This document shows, one piece after another, positions 45,105-53,725 of a stretch of DNA of 64,000 bases. The stretch is from Streptomyces sp. TBY4 (GTDB lineage Bacteria > Actinomycetota > Actinomycetes > Streptomycetales > Streptomycetaceae): contig NZ_JANAVF010000003.1 in assembly GCF_024213195.1 (NCBI RefSeq), positions 395,420 through 459,419 of the forward strand. The letters run 5' to 3'. The position numbers and the translations under genes are program-made. How positions within the stretch are numbered: the stretch's first letter is position 1; each line of letters opens with the position of its first letter. A model generated the notes under the pieces. The model was not told the origin of the DNA. It saw only the letters and a list, made by a program, of their open reading frames with translations, and searched no databases.

Positions 45105-47024
45105 ATGCCGGAGCAGTCGGAGGGGCGCGTCCAGACGGCGGGGGAGCTGCGGGCGCTGCTCGCGGAGCGCGGGGCGCGGTGGTCCGTGAGCGAGCACCTC
45201 GGTGACGGGGACGCCGTTCCGAGACCCGCCCTGGGGCTCGGCGCGGCCACGGCGGAGGCCGATCTCACCCCGGCCGGGGCGGCGCCTCCGGTTGACCTGC
45301 GCAGCCTCGTGGGGCACGCCAGCGGCAATCCGCACCTCACCCGGCGCAGGACGGCGCACGGTCTGCTCCCGGGGGCGCAGACGGGTGTCCCGGCCGCGGC
45401 CCGGCCCTCCGCCGTGGACTGGCGCAGCCGGTGGGGCTGGCCCTGGCTCACCAAGGTGAAGGACCAGAACCCGTGCAGCTCCTGCTGGGCGTTCGGGGCG
45501 GCCGGCCTGGTCGAGTCGATGGCCCGGATCGAGCACCACGTGTGGGCCGAGCGGTCCGAAGGGGACGTGCACGACGGGCTGAAGGCCCGCTGCGGGCAGA
45601 CGGGCAGCCCCGAGGAGGCCCTCGACTGGATCCGGGACAGCGGCGGACTCGCGGACCCGGGCTGCTGGCCGTACTCGCCGCCGCCGCCCGGCACCCCCGT
45701 CGACCGCCGGGAGGCCTGGCGGGCGGAGTACACCCCGAGCTGGGACCGGTCGGGCCGGACGGTCCGCATCACCGGGGGGTACGTCCGGCTCGGCGACGTG
45801 GAGCAGCAGAAGGTGTGGCTGGACACGGTGGGCCCGCTGACCGCCTGCTTCGACGTGTACGAGGACTTCTTCGGCCTGGGCTCCGGCGTCTACCACCGCA
45901 CCAGCGACCGCCTGGCGGGCGGCCACTGCGTCCTGATCACCGGCTACGACGACGCGGCCGGCTGCTGGCTGTTCAAGAACTCCTGGGGGACCGGGTACCA
46001 CGTGGGCGGCTACGGCCGGATCGCGTACGGCGAGGTCCGGATCGACGACTGGGCGAAGTGCGGGCTGCAGGGCACCAACATCGACCCGTGGAGCAAGCGC
46101 CGCCTGCACAGCGGCAACGTCTACGAGAGCGGCAACGGCCGGGCCCACCGCAACTTCGAGCTCGCGGCCCTCGCCGACCCCGCGGGCGGCCCGCTCCGGC
46201 ACTGGTGGCGCGAGGGCGACGCCCCGTACGCGTGGACCCGCGCCCAGGCCTTCGGCTCGGACGCCTCGGGGCAGCCCGCCTTCACGGGGACCACGTACAA
46301 CCGGAACATGGAGTCCCTGCACGTCACCACCGGCGGCCGGCTCCGCCACTGGTACTACGAGCACTTCGGCGGCGCCTGGCGCGACGGCGGGGCCTTCGGC
46401 CCCGGCGACGCGGCGGTCGGCTCGACCCCGGCCTTCATCCAGAGCGACTACGGGGCGCCCGGCAACTTCGAGGTGGTCGTCCGCACCGCCGACGGCCGCC
46501 TCAACCACTGGTGGCGGATCAACGGCGCCCCCTGGACCTGGAACGACGGCGGCCGCTTCGCCTCCGGCATCGCCCACTTCGGCCCGGCCCTGGTGCAGAC
46601 CCGCGCCCGCCACCTCGACCTGGTCGCCACCCGCACCGACGGCCGGATGCAGCTGTGGTGGCGCGACGACCCGAACGGCTTCGTCTGGCGCCCCGGCGAG
46701 ATCTTCGGCTCCGGCATCACCTCGGCCCCCTGCCTGATCGAGGCGCAGTACGGGGCGGCCGACGAGGACACCGCCGGGAACTACGAGCTGTGCGTGACCG
46801 GTGCCGGCGGCCGCGTCGAGCACTGGTGGCGCGGCAACGCGGGCGGCGCCGCCTGGCAGCGCTCGGCGGTCTTCGGACATGACGTGCTCGCGGTCACCGG
46901 GATGCTCCAGGGCAGCTTCGGGTTCAACCTGGAGGTGATCGCCCTGCGCACCGACCGCCGCCTCCAGCACTACTGGCGCGACGGCACGGGCTGGCACGAG
47001 GGGGCGGTGATCGGCCCGGCGTAG
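45105..47024 (+). CDS. Papain-like cysteine protease fused to a tryptophan-rich six-unit propeller
   Basis: 639 residues. A pro-region-like segment (1-100) precedes a C1A protease domain. Gln121 and catalytic Cys127 lie in QNPCSSCWAF, His274 in GGHCVLITGYDD and Asn292 in KNSWGTGYHVGGYG, so the active site is complete. From about 335 to the end are six units of the form LxHWWR...W....FG, each about 50 residues, as in tachylectin/PLL-type or fungal fucose-lectin-like propellers. There is no classical signal peptide. A chagasin-like inhibitor gene follows at 25 bases. Likely a sugar-targeted protease held inactive by its partner; target unknown. Confidence 0.87.
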   Translation: MPEQSEGRVQTAGELRALLAERGARWSVSEHLGDGDAVPRPALGLGAATAEADLTPAGAAPPVDLRSLVGHASGNPHLTRRRTAHGLLPGAQTGVPAAARPSAVDWRSRWGWPWLTKVKDQNPCSSCWAFGAAGLVESMARIEHHVWAERSEGDVHDGLKARCGQTGSPEEALDWIRDSGGLADPGCWPYSPPPPGTPVDRREAWRAEYTPSWDRSGRTVRITGGYVRLGDVEQQKVWLDTVGPLTACFDVYEDFFGLGSGVYHRTSDRLAGGHCVLITGYDDAAGCWLFKNSWGTGYHVGGYGRIAYGEVRIDDWAKCGLQGTNIDPWSKRRLHSGNVYESGNGRAHRNFELAALADPAGGPLRHWWREGDAPYAWTRAQAFGSDASGQPAFTGTTYNRNMESLHVTTGGRLRHWYYEHFGGAWRDGGAFGPGDAAVGSTPAFIQSDYGAPGNFEVVVRTADGRLNHWWRINGAPWTWNDGGRFASGIAHFGPALVQTRARHLDLVATRTDGRMQLWWRDDPNGFVWRPGEIFGSGITSAPCLIEAQYGAADEDTAGNYELCVTGAGGRVEHWWRGNAGGAAWQRSAVFGHDVLAVTGMLQGSFGFNLEVIALRTDRRLQHYWRDGTGWHEGAVIGPA

Positions 47025-47049
47025 GCCGTCACGGGAGAGGAGAGCCCAC

Positions 47050-47355
47050 GTGGAGGTCCGCGAGGTGGTGCTCGCGCCCGGTGACCCGTACGAGCTGCGG
47101 CTCACCGGGCGGGGCGCGCGCGGCTACGTGTGGACCTGGCGGGTGACGGGCGACACGGACGCCGTCGCGGTGACGGAGGGCCCGCCACAGCCGCCGCCGG
47201 CCGCAGGGATGCCGCCCGGGGCGACGGTGGAGCTGGTGTACCTCGTACGGGGCCTGGTGCCGGGCCGGGCCAGGATCCGCTTCGCGCAGGTCCGGCCGCC
47301 GTATCCGGACGAGGCCGCGTACGACGAGTTCGTGCTGGACGTAGTGGTGCGCTGA
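47050..47355 (+). CDS. Chagasin-like cysteine protease inhibitor (I42 family)
   Basis: 101 residues, starting GTG after a GGGAGAGGAGA ribosome site. The all-beta pattern contains the three inhibitor loops in reduced form: GARGYVWTWRV (place of NPTTGY), the middle loop in GLVPGRARIRF, and RPPYPDE (place of RPW). The I42 family blocks papain-type proteases by inserting these loops in the active site. Its place immediately after a papain-like gene supports a protease-inhibitor pair. No signal peptide, so it would act in the cytoplasm. Confidence 0.75.
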   Translation: MEVREVVLAPGDPYELRLTGRGARGYVWTWRVTGDTDAVAVTEGPPQPPPAAGMPPGATVELVYLVRGLVPGRARIRFAQVRPPYPDEAAYDEFVLDVVVR

Positions 47356-47356
47356 G

Positions 47357-47371
47357 GTCCACATAGTGGAC
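47357..47371. promoter_or_regulatory. Palindrome upstream of the GntR gene
   Basis: GTCCAC-ATA-GTGGAC, perfect 6-bp arms, in the 56-base gap before the GntR gene. A -10-like TATGCT lies at 47400-47405 and TTGCAC at 47383-47388. Probable autoregulatory site. Confidence 0.5.
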
Positions 47372-47411
47372 GGCGCCCAACTTGCACCTCTGTTGTATCT
47401 ATGCTGTGCGC

Positions 47412-48062
47412 ATGCCGCCAGCCAGTACCACCGTGACCGCTGCCGAACGCGTCTACCGACACGTCAAGCAGGCCGTGCTCGACCGCCGCTACGAGGGCGG
47501 GGTGCTGCTGACCGAGGGCGAACTCGCGGTGGCCGTGGGGGTGTCGCGCACACCGGTCCGCGAGGCGCTGCTGCGGCTGGAGACCGAGGGGCTGCTGAAG
47601 CTGTACCCGAAGAAGGGCGCCCTCGTCCTCGCCGTCTCCGCCCAGGAGATCGCCGACGTGATCGAAACCCGGCTGCTGGTGGAGGAGTTCACCGTCCGCC
47701 GGGCCGTGCCCGCCCCGCACGGGCTGCTGGAACGGCTCGCGGAACTGGTCGAGGAGCAGCGCCGGCTCGGCGAGGCGGGCGAGCTCGCGGAGATGATGGC
47801 CGCCGACCGGGCCTTCCACGCGGAGATCGTGCGCAGCGCCGGCAACGAGATCCTCTGCCGCCTCTACGACCAGCTGCGCGACCGCCAGCTCCGCATGGGC
47901 GTGGCCCTGCTGCACGCCCACCCCGAGCGGGTGGAGCGGACCCTGGCCGAGCACCGCGAGATCCTCGACGCCCTGCGCGCGGGAGACGCCGACACGGCCG
48001 CAGCGGCGGTACGGGCCCACGTGAGCCGGGTCGGGGAACTGGTGCGGGGGTCCGCCCGATGA
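47412..48062 (+). CDS. GntR family regulator (FadR/FCD type)
   Basis: 216 residues: an N-terminal winged helix (ELAVAVGVSRTPVREALLRLETEGLL) and a C-terminal all-helical FCD ligand domain with metal-type His residues (DRAFHAEIV, AEHREILDAL). It typically senses organic acids. The stop overlaps the MFS start (ATGA), so it probably controls that transporter. Confidence 0.9.
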   Translation: MPPASTTVTAAERVYRHVKQAVLDRRYEGGVLLTEGELAVAVGVSRTPVREALLRLETEGLLKLYPKKGALVLAVSAQEIADVIETRLLVEEFTVRRAVPAPHGLLERLAELVEEQRRLGEAGELAEMMAADRAFHAEIVRSAGNEILCRLYDQLRDRQLRMGVALLHAHPERVERTLAEHREILDALRAGDADTAAAAVRAHVSRVGELVRGSAR

Positions 48063-49453
48063 GCTCCGCAGTCTCCGCGTCCGCGGCCTCACCCGCCGTC
48101 TTCCGGGACCCTCCCGGCGGCCGCCGGGCGGTGTTCGTCTGGTCGATCGGCGTCGCCGTCTACTTCGTCGCGGTCATCTTCCGCACCAGCCTCGGCGTCG
48201 CCGGGCTGGAGGCCGCCGACCGCTTCCACGTGAACGCCTCGGCGCTGTCCACCTTCTCCCTGCTCCAGCTCCTGGTCTACGCGGGCATGCAGATACCCGT
48301 CGGCCTGATGGTGGACCGGCTCGGCACCAAGAAGGTGCTCACGCTCGGCGCCGTGCTCTTCACCGCCGGCCAGATCGGCTTCGCGCTCTCCCCCTCCTAC
48401 GGGATGGCCCTGGCGGCCCGGGCCCTGCTGGGCTGCGGGGACGCCATGACCTTCATCTCCGTGCTGCGGCTCGGCACCCGCTGGTTCCCGGCCCGCCGGG
48501 GCCCGCTGATGGCGCAGCTGGCCGGCCTGGTCGGGATGGCCGGCAACCTGGTCTCCACCCTGGTGCTGGCCCCCGTGCTGCACGGGGTCGGCTGGGTGCC
48601 CGCTTTCGCGGGGAGCGCGGTGGCGGGGCTGGTGGTCCTGGTCCCGCTGGTGCTGTTCCTGCGCGACCACCCGGAGGGGCACGAGCCCGCGCCGTCGGCG
48701 GCCGCCGGGGCGGGGGGCTTCGTACGCCGCCAGATCGCCGACTCCTGGAAGGAGCCCGGTACCAAGCTCGGGCTGTGGGTGCACTTCACGACGCAGTTCC
48801 CGGCGATGGTGTTCCTGCTGCTGTGGGGCATGCCCTTCCTCGTCGAGGCCCAGGGACTCTCGCGGACCACCGCGGGCGGACTGCTCACGCTGGTGGTCGC
48901 CTCGAACATGGCGCTCGGCCTGGTCTACGGCCAGGTCGTCGGCCGCCGGCAGTCCTCCCGGATCCCGCTGGCCCTGGGCACGGTCGCCCTGACCGCCCTG
49001 CTCTGGGGCTCGGTCCTGGCCTATCCCGGGGACCGCGCGCCGATGTGGCTGCTGATCGCGCTCTGCCTGGTGCTGGGCACCTGCGGACCGGCCTCGATGA
49101 TCGGCTTCGACTTCGCCCGCCCCGCCAACCCGGCGGACCGTCAGGGCACCGCCTCCGGCATCACCAACATGGGCGGTTTCCTCGCCTCGATGACGACCCT
49201 GCTGGTGGTGGGCCTGCTGCTCGACGCCACCGGGGACAACTACCGCATCGCGTTCTCGTCGGTCTTCGTCCTGGAACTCCTGGGCATCGCCCAGATCCTG
49301 CGCCTGCGCGGCCGCGCCCTGGCCCGCGAACGCGAGCGGCTTCCCCCGCTGCCGGTGCCGCCGCCGGCCCCGGTACCGGCGGCCACCGCCGTGGCCGCCT
49401 CCGGGGCCGGCACCCCCGTCGGCACCCCTGCCGACCCGCGGCCGGCCCGGTGA
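48059..49453 (+). CDS. MFS transporter
   Basis: 464 residues, about 12 hydrophobic segments. The loop-2 motif is VDRLGTKKVLTLG, with a central cytoplasmic loop (RRQIADSWKEPGTK). The C-terminus is a long Pro/Ala tail. It resembles actinobacterial organic-anion or sugar-acid importers. Co-translated with the GntR regulator, whose ligand is therefore the likely substrate. Confidence 0.87.
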   Translation: MSSAVSASAASPAVFRDPPGGRRAVFVWSIGVAVYFVAVIFRTSLGVAGLEAADRFHVNASALSTFSLLQLLVYAGMQIPVGLMVDRLGTKKVLTLGAVLFTAGQIGFALSPSYGMALAARALLGCGDAMTFISVLRLGTRWFPARRGPLMAQLAGLVGMAGNLVSTLVLAPVLHGVGWVPAFAGSAVAGLVVLVPLVLFLRDHPEGHEPAPSAAAGAGGFVRRQIADSWKEPGTKLGLWVHFTTQFPAMVFLLLWGMPFLVEAQGLSRTTAGGLLTLVVASNMALGLVYGQVVGRRQSSRIPLALGTVALTALLWGSVLAYPGDRAPMWLLIALCLVLGTCGPASMIGFDFARPANPADRQGTASGITNMGGFLASMTTLLVVGLLLDATGDNYRIAFSSVFVLELLGIAQILRLRGRALARERERLPPLPVPPPAPVPAATAVAASGAGTPVGTPADPRPAR

Positions 49454-49590
49454 CGTCCCGGTGCCGGCCCGGCATGCGCGCAGACCCCCGTACCGCGGAG
49501 GACGAGCCCGGGCGGGACAGACCCCCGTCCTTTCCCACCCGTCCGTCCGTCCGCTCCGCGGAGTCGGGATCCGGCCAACGCGTGCCGAGC

Positions 49591-50613
49591 CTATGAGGGC
49601 TCCGGGTCCCGTCGTGTGCGCTGCGCGCAGGAGTCGTTGACAATGCGCGCAGCCGGTTTGGGGGTGCCCGCCGCGCGGCGGAACTCGCTCGGGCTGGCCC
49701 CGTAGGTCTCGCGGAACAGCCGGCTGAACACCGAGGCGTTGGTGAATCCCCAGCGCAGGGCCACGGTGTGCACGGGTACGGCGCACTGCGCCGGGTCGGT
49801 GAGGTCCTCGCGGCAGCGCTCCAGCCGGCGCCGGCGGACCGCGGCCGCCACGCTCTCCCCGCGCTCCCGGAAGAGCATCTGGAGCCTGCGCAGCGAGAGG
49901 CTGTGCCGGGCGGCGACCACGGACGGGGTCAGTTCGGGATCGCCGAGGTTGTGCCCGATGAAGGTGTCGATCCGGGCCAGCAGCGCCCGGGTCCGGCTCT
50001 CCTCGGACAGCTCGTCCTCGGCGCCGAGCCGCCCGGCGAGGCAGGCACCGGCCAGGTCCAGGGCGACGGAGCCCAGCTGCTCCAGCTCGGCGGGCGCGCA
50101 CTCCTCCCCGTGCTCGGCCAGGGAGCGCATGTACTGCGCGAGGATCGCCCCCATGCCCCGGTCGGCGGGGATCCGCTCGGCGAGCAGCCGGTCCACCCGG
50201 TCCGAGCGCAGGGAGATCGCGGTGCGGGGGATCGAGAGGATCACGACCCGGAGCGGCTGGGTACCGAGGACGCCCGACTCGAAGGGGCGGGAGGTGTCCC
50301 ACAGCACCAGCTCCCCCGAGAAGGGCCCCGAGTCGTGCCGGTTCTGCGCGACCCACGTGTACCCGCTGGTCACCAGCCCCAGCTGGTACTCCTCGGGATC
50401 GCTGCTGCGCACGTGCGCCGCCGTGCGCCGGGAGTGCAGCGGGGCGTAGCCGAGCTGCTTCACCTGGACGGAGCCCAGGTCCAGCACGGCGGCCTCCGCC
50501 CGGAAGTCCCGGGCGTGCTCACTCTTGATCGACGTGGACACCAACTCCTGGGCCACCACGTCGGCGAACCAATCGAACCGGTCCGCCGCCGGCACGGCAG
50601 CGGACGACATCAT
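49591..50613 (-). CDS. AraC family regulator (NphR-like)
   Basis: 340 residues: an AraC-binding-like N-terminal domain (about 1-200) and a C-terminal double helix-turn-helix (about 220-320, VVAARHSLSLRRLQMLFRE and WGFTNASVFSRLFRETYGASPSEFR). The paired ATG codons at 50613 and 50610 are the likely start; TTG 50625 would add four residues. The 137-base gap to the convergent MFS gene shows no gene. Confidence 0.87.
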   Translation of the reverse strand: MMSSAAVPAADRFDWFADVVAQELVSTSIKSEHARDFRAEAAVLDLGSVQVKQLGYAPLHSRRTAAHVRSSDPEEYQLGLVTSGYTWVAQNRHDSGPFSGELVLWDTSRPFESGVLGTQPLRVVILSIPRTAISLRSDRVDRLLAERIPADRGMGAILAQYMRSLAEHGEECAPAELEQLGSVALDLAGACLAGRLGAEDELSEESRTRALLARIDTFIGHNLGDPELTPSVVAARHSLSLRRLQMLFRERGESVAAAVRRRRLERCREDLTDPAQCAVPVHTVALRWGFTNASVFSRLFRETYGASPSEFRRAAGTPKPAARIVNDSCAQRTRRDPEPS

Positions 50614-50638
50614 CGACCACACCAAGGGTTCCCCGAAC

Positions 50639-51493
50639 CTAAGGAGTGACGGAGAAGTTGGCCAGGATGGCCTCGGCCAGCGCGGGGTCGCCCTCCACCT
50701 TCACCCGGTCGGCGACGGTGTGCGGACGCACCCGGCCGGCCGCGAGGCGCACGTACGTCTCCCAGTCCAGGGTCAGCGTGACCGCGGGCCCCAGGGAGGG
50801 GGCCTTGTCGATGGTGCCGCGGCCGTCCGCGTCGACCCGTACGGTCCGCATGAACTCCAGCTGCCCGTGCACGTCGATGACGACGGCCGAGTTCGCGGGG
50901 GCGCCGGCCTTCTTCGCGACCACCTTCGGCAGCCCGGACAGCAGCACGTCCCGGGCCACGTGGGCGCCGGGCGAGTCCCAGTTGCCCGGTGCCCCGAGGG
51001 CCGCCCGCAGGTCCTGCTCGTGGATCCACACGTCGAAGGCGCGCAGCCGCAGCGAGTGCTCCAGGGTGGCCGGCTCGCCGAGCGGGCCGCGGATCATCGC
51101 GTCGGGCTCCCGCTTCTCGTTCCGCAGCTGCCGGGAGCGGCGGATGATCGTGTACTCCAGCTCGGAGGTCATCTCGGGCGCGGTGTGGTGCCGCCGCACG
51201 TCGACCTGCACCTCCATGTACCGGGAGAACTCGTCGACCACGTGCAGCAGGTCCCGCGGCAGGGTGTGGATCGGCCGCGGGTCACCGAGCTGCTCGCACT
51301 CGATGCCGATGACGTGGGACACGACATCGCGCACGGACCAGTTCGGGCAGGGCGTCGCCCGGTTCCACTCGCCTTCCGTCAGCGGAAGGACCAGCTCGGA
51401 TATCGCCTCGATGGAGTGGGTCCACGCGTCGATGGAGGGCTGAAGGCTGGGATGCGGATGGACGGTCAACGGGACCCCTCGCGTGCTGTTCAT
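50639..51493 (-). CDS. Maleylpyruvate isomerase-like mycothiol-dependent enzyme (DinB fold)
   Basis: 284 residues: an N-terminal four-helix DinB-like domain (WNRATPCPNWSVRDVVSHVIGIE, with a metal-type His and RAFDVWIHEQDLRAAL) and a C-terminal SCP2-like domain (VEGDPALAEAILANF). This is the standard layout of the actinobacterial mycothiol-dependent family. Exact reaction unknown. It ends 25 bases from the AraC gene start, same strand. Confidence 0.85.
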   Translation of the reverse strand: MNSTRGVPLTVHPHPSLQPSIDAWTHSIEAISELVLPLTEGEWNRATPCPNWSVRDVVSHVIGIECEQLGDPRPIHTLPRDLLHVVDEFSRYMEVQVDVRRHHTAPEMTSELEYTIIRRSRQLRNEKREPDAMIRGPLGEPATLEHSLRLRAFDVWIHEQDLRAALGAPGNWDSPGAHVARDVLLSGLPKVVAKKAGAPANSAVVIDVHGQLEFMRTVRVDADGRGTIDKAPSLGPAVTLTLDWETYVRLAAGRVRPHTVADRVKVEGDPALAEAILANFSVTP

Positions 51494-51640
51494 CGGCCTG
51501 TTGGCGCGTTGGCTCATTGGCGCGTTCCGGAAGCTTGTGCAATGGCTTCAAAACTACGCTGCCGGTGAGCACCCCGGCAGTGCTTTCGTGTGACGATCGT
51601 AGGCCCGAGTTGACGGCTTGAAAGCCAGGACGGTGGTACT

Positions 51641-52420
51641 GTGCGCGCTTCCCTGATCCAAATCGCGGTGAATGAGGGGGAGTCGGTGGTTTCCCGCCGC
51701 TCCCGGGCCGCTGACCTCGTACGCGAGCAGTCCGGGTCGGACTTGGTCGTCCTGCCCGAGTTGTGGACGGTGGGCGCCTTCGCCTACGAGCAGTTCGAGA
51801 CAGAGGCCGAGCCCCTGGACGGCCCGACCTACCGGGCCATGGCCGCGGCCGCCCGCGACGCAGGGGTCTGGCTGCACGCCGGCTCCTTCGTGGAACGCGC
51901 GGGCGACGGCTCGCTCTACAACACCGCGCTCGTCCTCTCCCCGGCGGGCGAGCTCGCCGCCACGTACCGCAAGATCCACCGCTTCGGCTTCGACCAGGGC
52001 GAGGCCGTCCTGATGTCCGCGGGGGAGTCCCTGACCACGGTCGCCCTGCCGGAGCAGACGCTCGGCCTCGCCACCTGCTACGACCTGCGCTTCCCGGAGC
52101 TGTTCCGCGGCCTGGTCGACGCGGGGGCGACGACGCTCGTCGTCTCCGCGGGCTGGCCGGCCCGCCGCCGGGGCCACTGGACCCTGCTGAACCGGGCCCG
52201 CGCCGTCGAGGACCAGGCGTACGTCCTCGCCTGCGGGACGGCCGGCACCAACGGGGGCGTGGAGCAGGCCGGCCACAGCCTGGCCGTGGACCCGTGGGGC
52301 GAGGTCCTCGCGGAGGCCGGCCCGGGCGAGGAGGTTCTGACGGTGGACCTCGACCCGAAGAAGGTCACCGAGACCCGCGAACAGTTCCCGGCCCTGAAGG
52401 ACCGCCGCCTGGGCCTCTGA
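51641..52420 (+). CDS. Carbon-nitrogen hydrolase (nitrilase superfamily, omega-amidase-like)
   Basis: 259 residues, starting GTG. The Glu-Lys-Cys triad is visible: Glu in LPELW, Lys in YRKIHRF, Cys in ATCYDLRFPE. Size and pattern match deaminated-glutathione/omega-amidases, which hydrolyse small amides. No ribosome site is visible before GTG, so the start is moderately certain. The gap 51494-51640 contains TTGACG but no gene. Confidence 0.88.
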   Translation: MRASLIQIAVNEGESVVSRRSRAADLVREQSGSDLVVLPELWTVGAFAYEQFETEAEPLDGPTYRAMAAAARDAGVWLHAGSFVERAGDGSLYNTALVLSPAGELAATYRKIHRFGFDQGEAVLMSAGESLTTVALPEQTLGLATCYDLRFPELFRGLVDAGATTLVVSAGWPARRRGHWTLLNRARAVEDQAYVLACGTAGTNGGVEQAGHSLAVDPWGEVLAEAGPGEEVLTVDLDPKKVTETREQFPALKDRRLGL

Positions 52421-52475
52421 CCGGATGGTATTTACTTGTGTGAAGTCAGCATGAGGTAAAGGGAGGGCGCGGGGC

Positions 52476-53180
52476 ATGGGGGACGGGAACACCGCGGGCG
52501 GCCCGGCCGGACCGGCAGGGCTGGCCGGTCCGTCTGAAACGGTCGAACCGGACCCCGTCCACTGGCTCCAGCGGTCGATGGCCGGGGCCGCTGCCTTCCT
52601 CGCCGCCATCCCCGTGACCTTTGCCCTGGTGAATCCGGTGGGGCTACTCCTCCTCTTCCCGTTCATCGCCGCCGCCTGGCCCCTGTTCCTCCGGGACCGG
52701 GCGGCGTTCCGTGCCACGTGCAAGGGCGTCGGCACCGTCCTGACCGGGCTCGGTGTCCTCCTGACCTGCTTCGGAATGTTCGTGGTGATCCCTTCCGCGG
52801 TGATCCTGCTGCTGGCCGCGTCCGCGGACCCGCGCCGCCGACCGGTGCGCGCCCGCGTCCACGCCGGCATCGCGGTCGCCGTCACCGGCGCCGCCACGGC
52901 GGGGGCGCTGTACGTGGCGGTCCCGGTGGTCCAGGACCTCCTGCCCGCGCACAGCTATTCCGTGGACGTTCCGGACGAGTCCGGCGGCGACTGGATGCCG
53001 GAGCTCCGGCCGTACGGAGCCACCGGCATGGGGTCGCACGGCACCGGATCCGGGACCCGGCTGGTGGTCACGTACGACGAGAACCTCACCGAGGCCGAAC
53101 GGGCCGCCCTGCGCGAGTACCTCTCCACCATCCCCGGCGCCGGCCCGGTCAGGGCTTGCGGCCGCTTCGGCTGCGACTGA
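52476..53180 (+). CDS. Hypothetical membrane protein
   Basis: 234 residues: a Gly/Pro-rich N-terminus, four to five hydrophobic segments (about 35-165), and a C-terminal domain of about 70 residues, probably extracytoplasmic, with two cysteines near the end (ACGRFGCD). Family not recognised. It converges on the LURP-one gene at 6 bases. Confidence 0.75.
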   Translation: MGDGNTAGGPAGPAGLAGPSETVEPDPVHWLQRSMAGAAAFLAAIPVTFALVNPVGLLLLFPFIAAAWPLFLRDRAAFRATCKGVGTVLTGLGVLLTCFGMFVVIPSAVILLLAASADPRRRPVRARVHAGIAVAVTGAATAGALYVAVPVVQDLLPAHSYSVDVPDESGGDWMPELRPYGATGMGSHGTGSGTRLVVTYDENLTEAERAALREYLSTIPGAGPVRACGRFGCD

Positions 53181-53186
53181 CCGGTC

Positions 53187-53693
53187 CTAGAGGGCGTCGT
53201 CCGGGCCCTCCCGCTCCTTCTCCGCCATCCGGATCACGCACACCGCGACGGCGATCAGCAGCGAGGCGTCGGCGTCCTCGCGGACCACGTCGACGGCGTA
53301 CGTCTCGCGGATCCGGTACCACTGGCGGGAGATCAGCGCGAGCAGCTCCCCGTCGTACTCGACCTTGAACTCCCGGTCCAGGATGCGCCCGCTGACATCG
53401 AGCTCGGTGCCCTCGTTGAGGGTCACCAGGTAGTGGTTGCGCAGCAGGGAGAACCGCTTCTTCCGGATCACCGCGAGCCGCAGCTCGTCCCGCTCCAGCG
53501 TCATCGCGTCGCGCAGGGCGAAGAGCTTCTCCCGCAGCGTGATGAGGAGCCGCCCGTCGGGGTCCTTCAGCTCCAGGGTGTCCCGGAACCGCAGTGCCTT
53601 CCCGTCGACGAGGAAGGCGTGCCGGCCGTCCTCGTCCTCGATCCAGTAGTCGTCCCCGATGGCCAGCATTTTGTCCCGTACCAGGTATTTCAC
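53187..53693 (-). CDS. LURP-one-related (LOR) / Tubby-like family protein
   Basis: 168 residues: YLVRDKMLAIGDDYWIEDEDG, FLVDGKALRFRDTLELKD and REKLFALRDAMTL, the antiparallel beta-barrel pattern of LOR proteins. These proteins resemble scramblases and Tubby domains; their bacterial role is unknown. No membrane helix is obvious apart from a short C-terminal hydrophobic stretch. Confidence 0.88.
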   Translation of the reverse strand: MKYLVRDKMLAIGDDYWIEDEDGRHAFLVDGKALRFRDTLELKDPDGRLLITLREKLFALRDAMTLERDELRLAVIRKKRFSLLRNHYLVTLNEGTELDVSGRILDREFKVEYDGELLALISRQWYRIRETYAVDVVREDADASLLIAVAVCVIRMAEKEREGPDDAL

Positions 53694-53725
53694 GCCCTCA
53701 TCGCTGCCCGCGATAGGTTCCGGTC

